Made by a program: the position numbers and the translations under genes. DNA of 64,000 bases, taken from positions 1 to 64,000 of the forward strand of contig NZ_BOMG01000074.1 of NCBI RefSeq assembly GCF_016862075.1. The letters are read 5' to 3'. Below are positions 25,571 to 33,691 of the stretch, in pieces. Below the pieces are notes generated by a model. The model was not told where the DNA came from and searched no databases. It saw only the letters and a list, made by a program, of their open reading frames with translations. This DNA is from Actinoplanes couchii (lineage in GTDB: Bacteria; Actinomycetota; Actinomycetes; Mycobacteriales; Micromonosporaceae). Positions within the stretch are counted from its first letter, which is position 1; each line of letters opens with the position of its first letter.

Positions 25571-26227
25571 TCACGCGACAAGCCCGGTCTGGTAGGCGAG
25601 GATCACCGCCTGCACGCGGTCCCGCAGGTCCAGTTTGGTGAGGATCCGGGAGACGTAGGTCTTCACCGTCTCGTGGCTGATCACCAGGGACGCGGCGATC
25701 TCGGCGTTCGACAGCCCCTCGGCGATCAGCCGGAACACCTCCGCCTCGCGTGCGGTCAACGCCGCCAGCTTCTGATCGTTTCCGGACTTCGTCGGCCGCA
25801 GCCGGTCACCGAACCGGCCGACGAGGCCTTTCGTGACGGCGGGCGCCAGCAGTGAGTCGCCACGCGCCACCGTGCGGATGCCCTCGATCAGCTCGGCCGG
25901 CTGGGCGTCCTTGAGCAGGAAGCCGCTAGCGCCGGCGCGGAGTGCCTCGTAGACGTAGCCGTCCAGGTTGAACGTGGTCACCACCAGCACCCGGACCGGC
26001 TGCTCGACACCGGGGCCGGCCAGCCGGCGGGTCGCCTCGATGCCGTCCAGCACCGGCATCCGGATGTCCATCACCACCACGTCCGGGCGCAGCCGCGACG
26101 CCTGGCGGACGGCGGCCTCCCCGTCCGACGCCTCGCCGACCACCTCGATGTCCGGCTGCAGACCGAAAACGGTCACGAACCCGGCCCGGATCAGCGCCTG
26201 ATCGTCACAGACCAGCACCCGGATCAC
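25571..26227 (-). CDS. Response regulator, NarL/LuxR family
   Basis: 218 residues. A receiver domain with the acidic pair DD (residues 9-10), phosphoacceptor Asp in VVVMDIRMP (about residue 55), Thr in VTTF and Lys in LLKDA is followed by a LuxR helix-turn-helix (about 150-215; LTAREAEVFRLIAEGLSN). Its start overlaps the kinase gene by 4 bp, so the two are a cognate pair. The output genes are unknown. The CPBP membrane protease gene follows on the same strand. Confidence 0.93.
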   Translation of the reverse strand: MIRVLVCDDQALIRAGFVTVFGLQPDIEVVGEASDGEAAVRQASRLRPDVVVMDIRMPVLDGIEATRRLAGPGVEQPVRVLVVTTFNLDGYVYEALRAGASGFLLKDAQPAELIEGIRTVARGDSLLAPAVTKGLVGRFGDRLRPTKSGNDQKLAALTAREAEVFRLIAEGLSNAEIAASLVISHETVKTYVSRILTKLDLRDRVQAVILAYQTGLVA

Positions 26228-27516
26228 GAGGCGCCCTCCACAGCGTTCGCCGTGGCGCTTCCCGCGGTGTCCGTCGTGGCGTTCCCCGCGGCATTCGTCG
26301 TGGCGTTCCCCGCGGCGTTCGACGTGGCGACCCCCGCGGCATTCGTCGTGGCATTCCCCGCGGCGTTCGACGTGGCGATCCCCGCGGCATTCGTCGTGGC
26401 GTTCCCCGCGGCTGGGAGGAAGACGCGTACCGCGAAATCGTCGCCGGAGCCACGGCCGGCATCGAACGTACCGCCGAAGATCTTGACTCTTTCGCCGAGG
26501 CCGGTCAGGCCGCGACCGGGCCGCACCGCCCCGCGCAGCGAACCCTCGGTGACCACCTCGATCTCGGTGCCCGTGCCACCGTGCCGCACCCGCACCCGGG
26601 TGGGCCGGCCGCGCGCGTGTTTCATCGCGTTCGTCAGGCCCTCCTGGACCACCCGGTGCACCGCCAGCCCGAGCCCACCTTCCGGCCCGGGCCCGCCCTC
26701 CTCGCTGAACTCGACCGGCTGACCCGCGCGGCGGATGCGTTCCACCAGGTCGGCGAGGCGCCCCTGGGCCGGTTCGGACGACAGATCCCCGCTTTCCAGT
26801 ACGCCCAGCAACCGCCGCAATTCGGTCAGCGCCTCCCGCCCGGCCCCGCTGACCGCGGCGACCGCTTCCCCGGCCCGTTCCGGCTGCGGCCCGATCAGGA
26901 ACCCGGCCGTGTCGGCCTGCACCACCATCGCGGTCACGTGATGGGTGACGACGTCGTGCAGTTCCCGGGCGATGCCGGCCCGTTCGGCGGTGATCGCCGC
27001 GCCCACCACGGCCTGCCGTTTGCGCTGCTCCTCGACCTGCCGCGACCGCACCCAGGCACCGGCCCCGGCACTGGCGGCGAGCACCGCCCCGAAGGTGAGG
27101 AAGTCGACCGGCCGTTCGGCCGCGCCGCGCAGGTGCAACGTCACGGCCAGCCCGGCGTAGACGCCGGTGGCGACGACCGCCGTGGTCCGGCGGAACCGGT
27201 CCTGGTGTGCGCCCGCACTGTAGAGCGCCACCAGCAGCGCCATCCCCGCGACCGTCGGCGGGTAGCCGATCACCTGATGGGCGACGAACGCGCTACCGAC
27301 GAGGGCCAGACAGATCGCCGGCCAGCGTCGCCGCAGGGTCAGCCCACCGGCCTGGACCAGCAGCAGCGCCAGGCTGACCGCATCGTCGGGCCGAAGGTGG
27401 AGTTCGCCGATCTCCAGCCCGAGCTCCGCGACTCCCGGCACAAACGCCGCCACGATCAGCGACACCGCCCCGGCAGCGTCCCTGATCAGCGGATCCAGCC
27501 CTCTCCACCAACGCAC
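26224..27516 (-). CDS. NarL-type sensor histidine kinase with repeated C-terminal tail
   Basis: 430 residues from GTG 27516 (VRWWRGLDPLIRD). A TACGCT box ends 5 bp upstream, which suggests a leaderless start. Residues 1-150 hold about five transmembrane helices. The HisKA_3 domain has ELHDVVTHH (His about 187) and the HATPase_c domain has NAMKHA. After the kinase core (ends near FLPAAGN) the protein carries a tail of seven to eight degenerate 8-residue units such as ATTNAAGN and ATSNAAGV. That tail is encoded by a 24-bp tandem repeat and has no conserved function that I know. It is co-transcribed with its response regulator (4-bp overlap). Confidence 0.9.
   Translation of the reverse strand: MRWWRGLDPLIRDAAGAVSLIVAAFVPGVAELGLEIGELHLRPDDAVSLALLLVQAGGLTLRRRWPAICLALVGSAFVAHQVIGYPPTVAGMALLVALYSAGAHQDRFRRTTAVVATGVYAGLAVTLHLRGAAERPVDFLTFGAVLAASAGAGAWVRSRQVEEQRKRQAVVGAAITAERAGIARELHDVVTHHVTAMVVQADTAGFLIGPQPERAGEAVAAVSGAGREALTELRRLLGVLESGDLSSEPAQGRLADLVERIRRAGQPVEFSEEGGPGPEGGLGLAVHRVVQEGLTNAMKHARGRPTRVRVRHGGTGTEIEVVTEGSLRGAVRPGRGLTGLGERVKIFGGTFDAGRGSGDDFAVRVFLPAAGNATTNAAGIATSNAAGNATTNAAGVATSNAAGNATTNAAGNATTDTAGSATANAVEGAS
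26241..26416 (-). repeat. 24-bp tandem array encoding the kinase C-terminal tail
   Basis: Six full 24-bp units start at 26255, 26279, 26303, 26327, 26351 and 26375, with a partial unit on each side. On the plus strand each unit ends in TTCGTCGTG or TTCGACGTG, and the two versions alternate, which suggests a 48-bp higher-order unit. The encoded 8-residue repeat is rich in Ala, Thr and Asn. The array lies at the extreme 3' end of the kinase gene, past the last catalytic motif. Confidence 0.9.
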
Positions 27517-27698
27517 GCGGGCAGCGTAGTCGCGCAAACCCACCCACCCCGAACCGCATCCCAAGGTCACGCACGGTCCGCACCTCACCACAAGCCCGAC
27601 CCTCGACCCAGTCCCCTTCCTGGCGGCCCTCATGACGGCCTTCCGGGTGACGGCGATCGAGAGGATGATCCGACCGTTGTCAATATTGAGGAGCCTCG

Positions 27699-28487
27699 AT
27701 GATCAACTCATCCCTCCGCCGGCGCGCGCTGTTCACCGCCGGCGGGGCCGCCATCGGTTCGATCGCGGCCGGTGCGGTGCGAACCGCCCCCGCCTCGGCA
27801 GCCCTCCCGGGCGCCGCCGGTCCCGCAGCCTCGCGCGGCGCCTCTTCTGGTGCCTCTACCGGTGCCTCTCCCATGACCAAGCCGACCACGACCCCGACCA
27901 CGGCTCCGGCTCCGGCTCCGACCACGGCGCACACCGCGGTGAAGGCGCTGCTCGACGGCAACCGCCGGTTCGTCAGCGGTCGCGCGCGGCATCCGCATCA
28001 GACGGTGGACCGGTTGCACGAGGTGGCGGCCGGCCAGCATCCGTTCGCGGTGCTGCTCGGCTGCGCCGATTCCCGGGTGTCCCCCGAGCTGCTGTTCGAT
28101 CAGGGCATCGGCGACCTGTTCGACGACCGGGTGGCCGGCAACATCGTCGACGATCTGCTGCTGGGCAGCATGGAGTACGCGGTCGAGGAGTTCCGTCCCC
28201 CGATCCTGCTGGTGCTGGGCCACGAACGCTGCGGCGCGATATCGGCGACCCTGAACGCGATCACGACCGGCACCACCGCCCCAGGCCACATCCAGTCGAT
28301 CGTGGACACCCTGACCCCGATCGTCGAACCGTTCGTGACCGACCCGGACGGCGTGGAGAAAGCGGTCCGCGCCAACGTCCTCGCCCAGGTGGCCGCCCTG
28401 AAGTCCCGCAGCGACATCATCCGCGAGCACACCACCGTCGTCGGCGCCCGCTACGACCTGGACACCGGCCTGGTGACGATCCTGTAA
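27699..28487 (+). CDS. Tat-exported beta-class carbonic anhydrase
   Basis: 262 residues. A twin-arginine signal (SLRRRALFTAGGAAIGS) is followed by a Ala/Thr/Pro-rich linker to about residue 70, then a beta-carbonic anhydrase domain. Zinc ligands are Cys122 and Asp124 in GCADSR, His175 and Cys178 in GHERCG. It would interconvert CO2 and bicarbonate. Export of a beta-class enzyme suggests a role at the cell surface. The last codons (DLDTGLVTIL, stop) lie in the first unit of a four-copy 40-bp tandem repeat. Confidence 0.9.
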   Translation: MINSSLRRRALFTAGGAAIGSIAAGAVRTAPASAALPGAAGPAASRGASSGASTGASPMTKPTTTPTTAPAPAPTTAHTAVKALLDGNRRFVSGRARHPHQTVDRLHEVAAGQHPFAVLLGCADSRVSPELLFDQGIGDLFDDRVAGNIVDDLLLGSMEYAVEEFRPPILLVLGHERCGAISATLNAITTGTTAPGHIQSIVDTLTPIVEPFVTDPDGVEKAVRANVLAQVAALKSRSDIIREHTTVVGARYDLDTGLVTIL

Positions 28488-28614
28488 GCCAGACGACCTG
28501 AATACCGGCCCGGCGACGTTCCGGTAAGCAAGGCGAGCTGGACACCGGTGTGGTGACGATCCAGTAAGGCAGGCGGCCTGGACCCCGGCCCGGTGACGAT
28601 CCGGTGAACCGCGC
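28455..28614 (+). repeat. Four exact-period 40-bp tandem copies of the carbonic anhydrase 3' end
   Basis: Units begin at 28455, 28495, 28535 and 28575, each exactly 40 bp. The first is the end of the carbonic anhydrase gene including its TAA. The next three repeat that segment with substitutions and no length change. Shared words are CTGGACACCGG, GTGACGATCC and GTAAG. The last unit has TGA in place of TAA. The spacing is not a multiple of three, so the frame shifts with each copy. There are no spacers, so this is not a CRISPR array. Confidence 0.92.
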
Positions 28615-28649
28615 GGCGTGCTCCCGGCGGCCGGGAGCACACCGCCCGA

Positions 28650-28817
28650 TCACTTGTCTCGGCGGCTGCGGGCCAGCAGGACCAGAGCGGCGGAACCGAA
28701 CGGCGCTCCCACCAGCAGCAGGGCCAGCGGCCACGGCTTGTCCAGCACCAGGATGCCGAAGGCCAGGCACGCGACGCCCACCAGCAGCAGGGCGAGCGCC
28801 TCGGTCCGGAAAGACAT
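28650..28817 (-). CDS. Small two-helix membrane protein, 55 residues
   Basis: Short gene coupled by a 1-bp overlap (TGATG) to the beta-lactamase-like gene upstream. The product has two hydrophobic helices (ALALLLVGVACLAFGILVL and a second near residues 29-47) and a basic C-terminus RSRRDK. It is not recognised. Coupled translation and size suggest an accessory or anchoring role for the upstream exported enzyme. Confidence 0.65.
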   Translation of the reverse strand: MSFRTEALALLLVGVACLAFGILVLDKPWPLALLLVGAPFGSAALVLLARSRRDK

Positions 28818-29818
28818 CAGCCGCCGTTGACCGGGGCGAACGGCTTCGGCAGGGTGCGCGGCAGCGACGAACCGCTGCGGGCCGTCGACAGGGTCGCCGG
28901 GACGGCCGGCAGGTTGTCGAACAGGGTGCGGCCGATCTTGGCGTGGGCCTCGACGGCCGGGTGGGTGGCCCCGTAGTTCTCCGGCTCGCCCAGTCCTTCG
29001 GCGAACATCGCGTACGTCAGCAGGGGCAGTCCGTCGGCGCTGAACATGATGCCGGCCTCGTGGCGGGACTCGCCGAGGTCGTTGAAGTCGGCGCCGTACT
29101 TGGTGGCGACCCGCTCCCGCTCCTTGGACGACATGACCCGGCGGACACCGTCGTGGTAGCCGTTCAGCCACCGGGTGATGCTCAGCAGGAAGTCGCAGGA
29201 CGACGGGCTGAGCAGTGTCTTGGTGGCGAGCCGCCAGAGCATGTCGTGGGTTTCGCGCGGGGTGGTGGTGCCGAGGTAGAAGCGGTTCGGGTTGGCGACC
29301 GGCTCGACCCGGGTGTGGGTCCAGCCCTTGGCGGCGAGGATCTGGTTGATCTCCAGGGCGGGCACCACCCGGCCGCACATGCGGACCGCGGTGTTGTCGG
29401 AGACCAGCAGCATCGCGGTGAGGAAGTTGGCGACGGTGATGTCGTCGCCCCACACCCGGTGCAGGTGGTAGATGCCGGAGCCGCCGAGGATGATGCCGGC
29501 CGGCAGGTCCAGTTTGGTGCCGAGGGTCAGCTCACCACGGTCGATCTTGTCCATGACGGCGGTGGCGACGAAGAGCTTCTGAACGCTGTACCCGTAGGTG
29601 ACGTGGTCGGCGTCGTCCTCGACGATCGGCGCGATGGCACCGGTCGAGTCGAGGGCCGCGATGTGGGTGTGCCACACGCCGCCGGCCTTCTTCTTCTCCT
29701 TGTTGTAGACCTTGGTGATGGCGGCGTTTCCGGTCACCGCGGCCTGGGCGGGACTGCTCACTCCGGCTCCGGCGACAGCGGCTGCGGCACCGAGCCCGAG
29801 GGCGGCGCGACGGGACAT
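28817..29818 (-). CDS. Tat-exported class A beta-lactamase-fold serine hydrolase
   Basis: 333 residues from ATG 29818 (MSRRAALGLGAAAAVAGAG), which is a twin-arginine signal. A TTG at 29830 is another possible start; the GGGGGAG upstream fits neither perfectly. The serine motif SVQK (SxxK) and the SDNT loop (SDN) are in the right order. I see no clear KTG; HEAG occupies that region. The protein may therefore be a penicillin-binding or D,D-peptidase-like protein, or an inactive relative, and not a resistance enzyme. It is followed with a 1-bp overlap by a small membrane protein. Confidence 0.78.
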   Translation of the reverse strand: MSRRAALGLGAAAAVAGAGVSSPAQAAVTGNAAITKVYNKEKKKAGGVWHTHIAALDSTGAIAPIVEDDADHVTYGYSVQKLFVATAVMDKIDRGELTLGTKLDLPAGIILGGSGIYHLHRVWGDDITVANFLTAMLLVSDNTAVRMCGRVVPALEINQILAAKGWTHTRVEPVANPNRFYLGTTTPRETHDMLWRLATKTLLSPSSCDFLLSITRWLNGYHDGVRRVMSSKERERVATKYGADFNDLGESRHEAGIMFSADGLPLLTYAMFAEGLGEPENYGATHPAVEAHAKIGRTLFDNLPAVPATLSTARSGSSLPRTLPKPFAPVNGG

Positions 29819-29973
29819 GCTGCTGGACAAAGCTCCCCCTATGTGGATGGACAGTCGATCCTGCGGGAAGGTACACCACATCCGCACATGCAGATGGGTC
29901 ATTGACTTCGGTTACCCGTGGATGACAGCTTGATCATCGTCAGGTTTCTTACCAGATCGATGAGGTACACCCC

Positions 29974-32631
29974 GTGCGCCAGCGCATAATCCGGGGGCTC
30001 GCCGTATCCGCGGCCCTCCTCCTGGTCACACCGGTCGCCCCGGCACAGGCCGCGTCCCGCGACGTGATCTCCGGCAACGCCCGCTTCCAGGTCCTCTCCC
30101 CCACCCTGATCCGCACCGAGTACTCCCCGACCGGGAGGTTCACGAACGCGGACACGTTCAACGTCATCGGCCGGGACGACTTCAAGCGCACCCGCTTCAC
30201 GTCGACGATCTCGCGCGGCTGGCTGACCATCGACACCGGCGCGGCGACGGTGCGGTACCGGGTCGGTTCCGGTCAGTTCACCGAGGACAATCTGTCGGTA
30301 CGGGTGAAGAACACGACCGCCTCCCCCTGGACCGGCGGTCCCGTCTGCACGCCTGGCGCGCTGTGCGAGGCCGAGTCGCTGACACTCGACGGCCCGAGTG
30401 TGGCCACCGACCACCGGGACTTCACCGGGCGTGGTTTCGCCGCCGGTTTCGAGGGCACCGGCGCCGCGGTGAGGTTCGCCGTCACCGCGGCGACCCCGGG
30501 CGCCCGGCAGCTGACCGTCCGCTATGCCAACAGCACCGGCGGCGACGGCCAGAACGTGGCCCGCACCCTGTCGGTGACCGTGGACGGCACCGTCGCGGGC
30601 ACCCTGACCCTGCCGCCGACCGGCAACTGGGACACCTGGGGTCTCGCCTCGCTGCCGCTGCCGCTGAGCGCCGGGCGGCACGACGTCAGCCTGGTCCGCA
30701 CCGCCACCGACTCGGGCAACGTGAACGTGGACAGCCTGGCCGTGGTCGAGCCGGGCGCCGGTTATCCCGCGCCGACCCCGCCGGCTCCGGTGCCGTGTGT
30801 GTTCGGGACGCTGTGCGAGGCGGAGACCGGGCAGTTCACCGGCCGGGCGAAGCTCGCCGACGACCACAACGGTCACTCGGGTGACGGTTTCCTGGCCGGG
30901 CTGGAGGGCACCGGCGACGGGGCCGCCTTCACCGTGACCGGGGTGCCCGCCGCCGGCACCTATCAGGTGCAGCTGCGGTACGCGAACGGCCCGGCCGGCA
31001 ACGCGCCCCTGCAGGCGCGCACGGTCTCGGTCGGAACGGCCACCGCCACCCTGGCACCGACCAGCGGCTGGGACTTCTGGCGTACCCAAGCGGTGAAGGT
31101 GTCTTTGAAGGCCGGCACCAACACGGTCGCCCTGGGCTGTCCCACGGCGGAGTCCTGCCACGTCAACGTGGACACGATCGCGGTGACCGCCGAGAAGGCG
31201 GCGCTGCTGTCCCCGCACGCGCCGCTCGGTGGTTACCGGCGTGGCCTGGACAACGTCGACGGGGGCGCCCGCACCTACGCCGGGCTGCTCTACCAGGACG
31301 GCTGGTCGCTGCTCGACGACTCCCACTACTCGCCCGGCACCGGCCAGGACGGGTACGTCTTCGCCTACAGCACGGATTACCGGCACGCGCTGCGGGAGCT
31401 GTCGGTGCTGACCGGGCCGACGAAGCTGCTGCCGAAGTGGGCTTACGGCGTCTGGTACTCGGAGTACATCGACCGCACCGCCGCCGAGTTCGACGGCATC
31501 GTGGCGAAGTTCAAGGCCGAGGGTGTGCCGCTGGACGTGCTGGTGGTGGACACCGATTTCAAGGCGCCGGACAAGTGGAACGGCTGGTCGGTCGACACCA
31601 CCCGCTTCCCGGACTGGAACGCCTTCGCCGCTCGGCTCAAGAAGCAGGGCGTCCACACCGGGCTGAACATCCACCCGAGCATCTCCGAGTCGGATCCGCT
31701 CTTCGCGAAGGCGCAGGAGATCGCCAAGGGCAAGCTCACCCCGTCCAGTCGCGGTCATGTCTTCGACTTCGACGACCCGGACCAGCTCAAGGCCTATTTC
31801 TGGCTGCACGAACAGATGGGCGCGAACCTGGACTTCTGGTGGCTGGACTGGTGCTGCGACGCCTCCCGCGGCTCGGACGCGCTGATCAACAAGGAGTACG
31901 CCGACCGGACCGGCTTCGCGTTCTCCCGCGCCTACGGAGCGCTGCAGACCGGCGGTTACGCCAACCCCGGCCCGGTCGCCGGCGGGCCGTGGGCCGACAA
32001 GCGGACCACCCTGCACTTCACCGGGGACACCATCGCCAACTGGGCGACCCTGCGCTTCACCGTCGGTTACACCCCCGGTGAGTCGGCGGCCACCGGTCTG
32101 GCGGCGGTCAGCCACGACATCGGCGGCCACACCGGCGGCCTGCAGGAGCCCGGCGCCGAACCGGGCACCACCAAACTGCCCGACGATCTTTACGCCAGGT
32201 GGGTGCAGGCGGGCACCTTCCAGCCGATCGACCGGCTGCACTCCAACCACAGCGACCGGATGCCGTGGCAGTACGGCCCGGCCGCGCAGGCGTCGGCGAA
32301 GAAGTTCCTGAACCTGCGCAAGAAGCTGCAGAACTACACCTACGCCGCGGCGGCCGAGGCCACCCGCACCGGCACGCCGATCGTGCGGGCCATGTATCTG
32401 GCCTACCCGAACGAGCAGGAGGCCTACGCCACGGCGGGCAGCCAGTACCTTTACGGCCCGGACTTCCTGGTCGCCCCGGTGACCACACCGGGCACGACCG
32501 CGGCCACCACGGTGTGGTTCCCGCCGGGCGACACCTGGCAGGACTACTTCACCGGCAAGCGATACCGGGGCGGCACCACCGCCACGATCACCACGGGCCT
32601 GGACACCATGCCGGTCTTCGTCAGGCGCTGA
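29974..32631 (+). CDS. Secreted GH31 glycosidase with two inserted CBM35-like modules
   Basis: 885 residues, GTG start, signal peptide cleaved near AQAA (residue 27). The N-terminal GH31 beta-sandwich piece (about 28-115) is interrupted by two CBM35-like modules (about 125-260 and 278-405). Both open with a LCEAE motif and a Pro-rich linker separates them. The catalytic barrel follows from about 480. The nucleophile is probably Asp625 in WWLDWCCD, and the acid/base Asp685 in HFTGDTIA. GH31 includes alpha-glucosidases, alpha-xylosidases and related transferases; the CBM35 modules bind plant or microbial glycans. The substrate is open. The stop overlaps the convergent kinase gene by 11 bp. Confidence 0.86.
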   Translation: MRQRIIRGLAVSAALLLVTPVAPAQAASRDVISGNARFQVLSPTLIRTEYSPTGRFTNADTFNVIGRDDFKRTRFTSTISRGWLTIDTGAATVRYRVGSGQFTEDNLSVRVKNTTASPWTGGPVCTPGALCEAESLTLDGPSVATDHRDFTGRGFAAGFEGTGAAVRFAVTAATPGARQLTVRYANSTGGDGQNVARTLSVTVDGTVAGTLTLPPTGNWDTWGLASLPLPLSAGRHDVSLVRTATDSGNVNVDSLAVVEPGAGYPAPTPPAPVPCVFGTLCEAETGQFTGRAKLADDHNGHSGDGFLAGLEGTGDGAAFTVTGVPAAGTYQVQLRYANGPAGNAPLQARTVSVGTATATLAPTSGWDFWRTQAVKVSLKAGTNTVALGCPTAESCHVNVDTIAVTAEKAALLSPHAPLGGYRRGLDNVDGGARTYAGLLYQDGWSLLDDSHYSPGTGQDGYVFAYSTDYRHALRELSVLTGPTKLLPKWAYGVWYSEYIDRTAAEFDGIVAKFKAEGVPLDVLVVDTDFKAPDKWNGWSVDTTRFPDWNAFAARLKKQGVHTGLNIHPSISESDPLFAKAQEIAKGKLTPSSRGHVFDFDDPDQLKAYFWLHEQMGANLDFWWLDWCCDASRGSDALINKEYADRTGFAFSRAYGALQTGGYANPGPVAGGPWADKRTTLHFTGDTIANWATLRFTVGYTPGESAATGLAAVSHDIGGHTGGLQEPGAEPGTTKLPDDLYARWVQAGTFQPIDRLHSNHSDRMPWQYGPAAQASAKKFLNLRKKLQNYTYAAAAEATRTGTPIVRAMYLAYPNEQEAYATAGSQYLYGPDFLVAPVTTPGTTAATTVWFPPGDTWQDYFTGKRYRGGTTATITTGLDTMPVFVRR

Positions 32632-33691
32632 CGCCCGGCAGGGCGACCTCCACCGTCAGGCCGTCCCGGCCGGTGGAGGTCGCCGTGATCAGGCCGTCGT
32701 GGGCCTGGGTGATCGACCGGGCGATGGACAGCCCCAGCCCAGCCCCGCCGCTGTGGTCGATGCGGGTGCCCGCGAGCCGCCGGAACGGCTCGAACAGGGC
32801 GGCCACCTCCTCCGGCGGCACGTCCTCACCGGTGTTCACGACGACCAGCGCCGGGTCCACGCCGACCCGGACGTCGACCGTACCGCCGGGCCTGTTGTAT
32901 TTGATCGCGTTCTGCACCAGGTTGGTGACCAGGCGTTCCAGCAGGATCCGCTCGCCGGGGACCAGCCGTGGCTCCAGTTCGCTGGTCACCGTCACGCCCG
33001 CCTCGGCGGCCCGGCTCCGGTGCGCGCGCAGCACGTCGGCGGTGATCTCGTCGAGCCGCAACGGGGTGCGGGCGACCAGCCCGCGGTCGCTCTCGCTGAG
33101 CACCAGCAGGCCCTCGATCAGGCGCTCGTTGCGCACGTTGGTGTCCAGCAACTGCTCGGTGAGCAGGGCGAGCTGCTCGGCGGTCAGCTCCTCGGCCATG
33201 CTCACCTCGATCAGGGCACGCTGCACCGCGAGCGGGGTGCGCAACTCGTGCGAGGCGTCGGCGGCGAACCGGCGCTGCGCCTCGTACCCGACCGCGATCC
33301 GGTCCATCATCTCATCGATGCCGCGCCCGAGTTCGGCCAGTTCGTCCCGTCCGGGGCCGGGGCGCAGCCGGTGGCCGAGGTTCTGCGGGCCGACGGCGGC
33401 GATCACCGGGCCCAGGTCGCGCAGCGGGCGCAGCCCCCAGCGCACCAGCGGGTAGCAGAGTGCCAGGGCGAGGGCGAGCGCCAGCAGCAGCGCCACGGTC
33501 TCGGGGATGCTCGGGTAGATGTAGAGCAGTGTGCAGGGCAGTGAGGTGTTCTGGTCCGGGGCGAACAGCGTCGACGGGCAGTCCAGCGTGATCACGTTCC
33601 GGAGCAGGGTCATCAGCAGGTTCCGGATGGTCGGCACCGCCTGGGCGAGGACCAGCACGATCGCGCAGAGCAGCAGGAGCCGGCGTCTCAT
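32621..33691 (-). CDS. Sensor histidine kinase (HAMP, HisKA, HATPase)
   Basis: 356 residues. A first helix at about 5-22, a short extracytoplasmic loop of about 45 residues with Cys pairs (TLDCPST, LPCTLL), a second helix (about 65-85), HAMP, HisKA with ASHELRTPL (His about 148) and HATPase_c with NAIKYN and GGAGLGLSIA. The small external loop suggests a sensor of small molecules or envelope state. The upstream response regulator overlaps by 4 bp, so they are a pair. The 3' end overlaps the GH31 gene on the other strand by 11 bp. Confidence 0.92.
   Translation of the reverse strand: MRRRLLLLCAIVLVLAQAVPTIRNLLMTLLRNVITLDCPSTLFAPDQNTSLPCTLLYIYPSIPETVALLLALALALALCYPLVRWGLRPLRDLGPVIAAVGPQNLGHRLRPGPGRDELAELGRGIDEMMDRIAVGYEAQRRFAADASHELRTPLAVQRALIEVSMAEELTAEQLALLTEQLLDTNVRNERLIEGLLVLSESDRGLVARTPLRLDEITADVLRAHRSRAAEAGVTVTSELEPRLVPGERILLERLVTNLVQNAIKYNRPGGTVDVRVGVDPALVVVNTGEDVPPEEVAALFEPFRRLAGTRIDHSGGAGLGLSIARSITQAHDGLITATSTGRDGLTVEVALPGVSA

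Noticed and set aside
26252..26722. Plus-strand frame with VAFPAAF repeats opposite the kinase tail
   Set aside because: It comes only from the 24-bp array staying open on both strands; no ribosome site or conserved region.
28455..28614. The 40-bp array as a CRISPR
   Set aside because: The units are contiguous without spacers, diverge from each other and start inside a gene. No cas genes are present.
28817..29818. The SxxK protein as a beta-lactamase resistance gene
   Set aside because: The third motif (KTG) is not evident and the gene is coupled to a small membrane protein, so resistance cannot be claimed.
29899..32250. Long minus-strand frame opposite the GH31 gene
   Set aside because: The GH31 protein has a signal peptide, CBM modules and catalytic motifs; the antisense frame has none.
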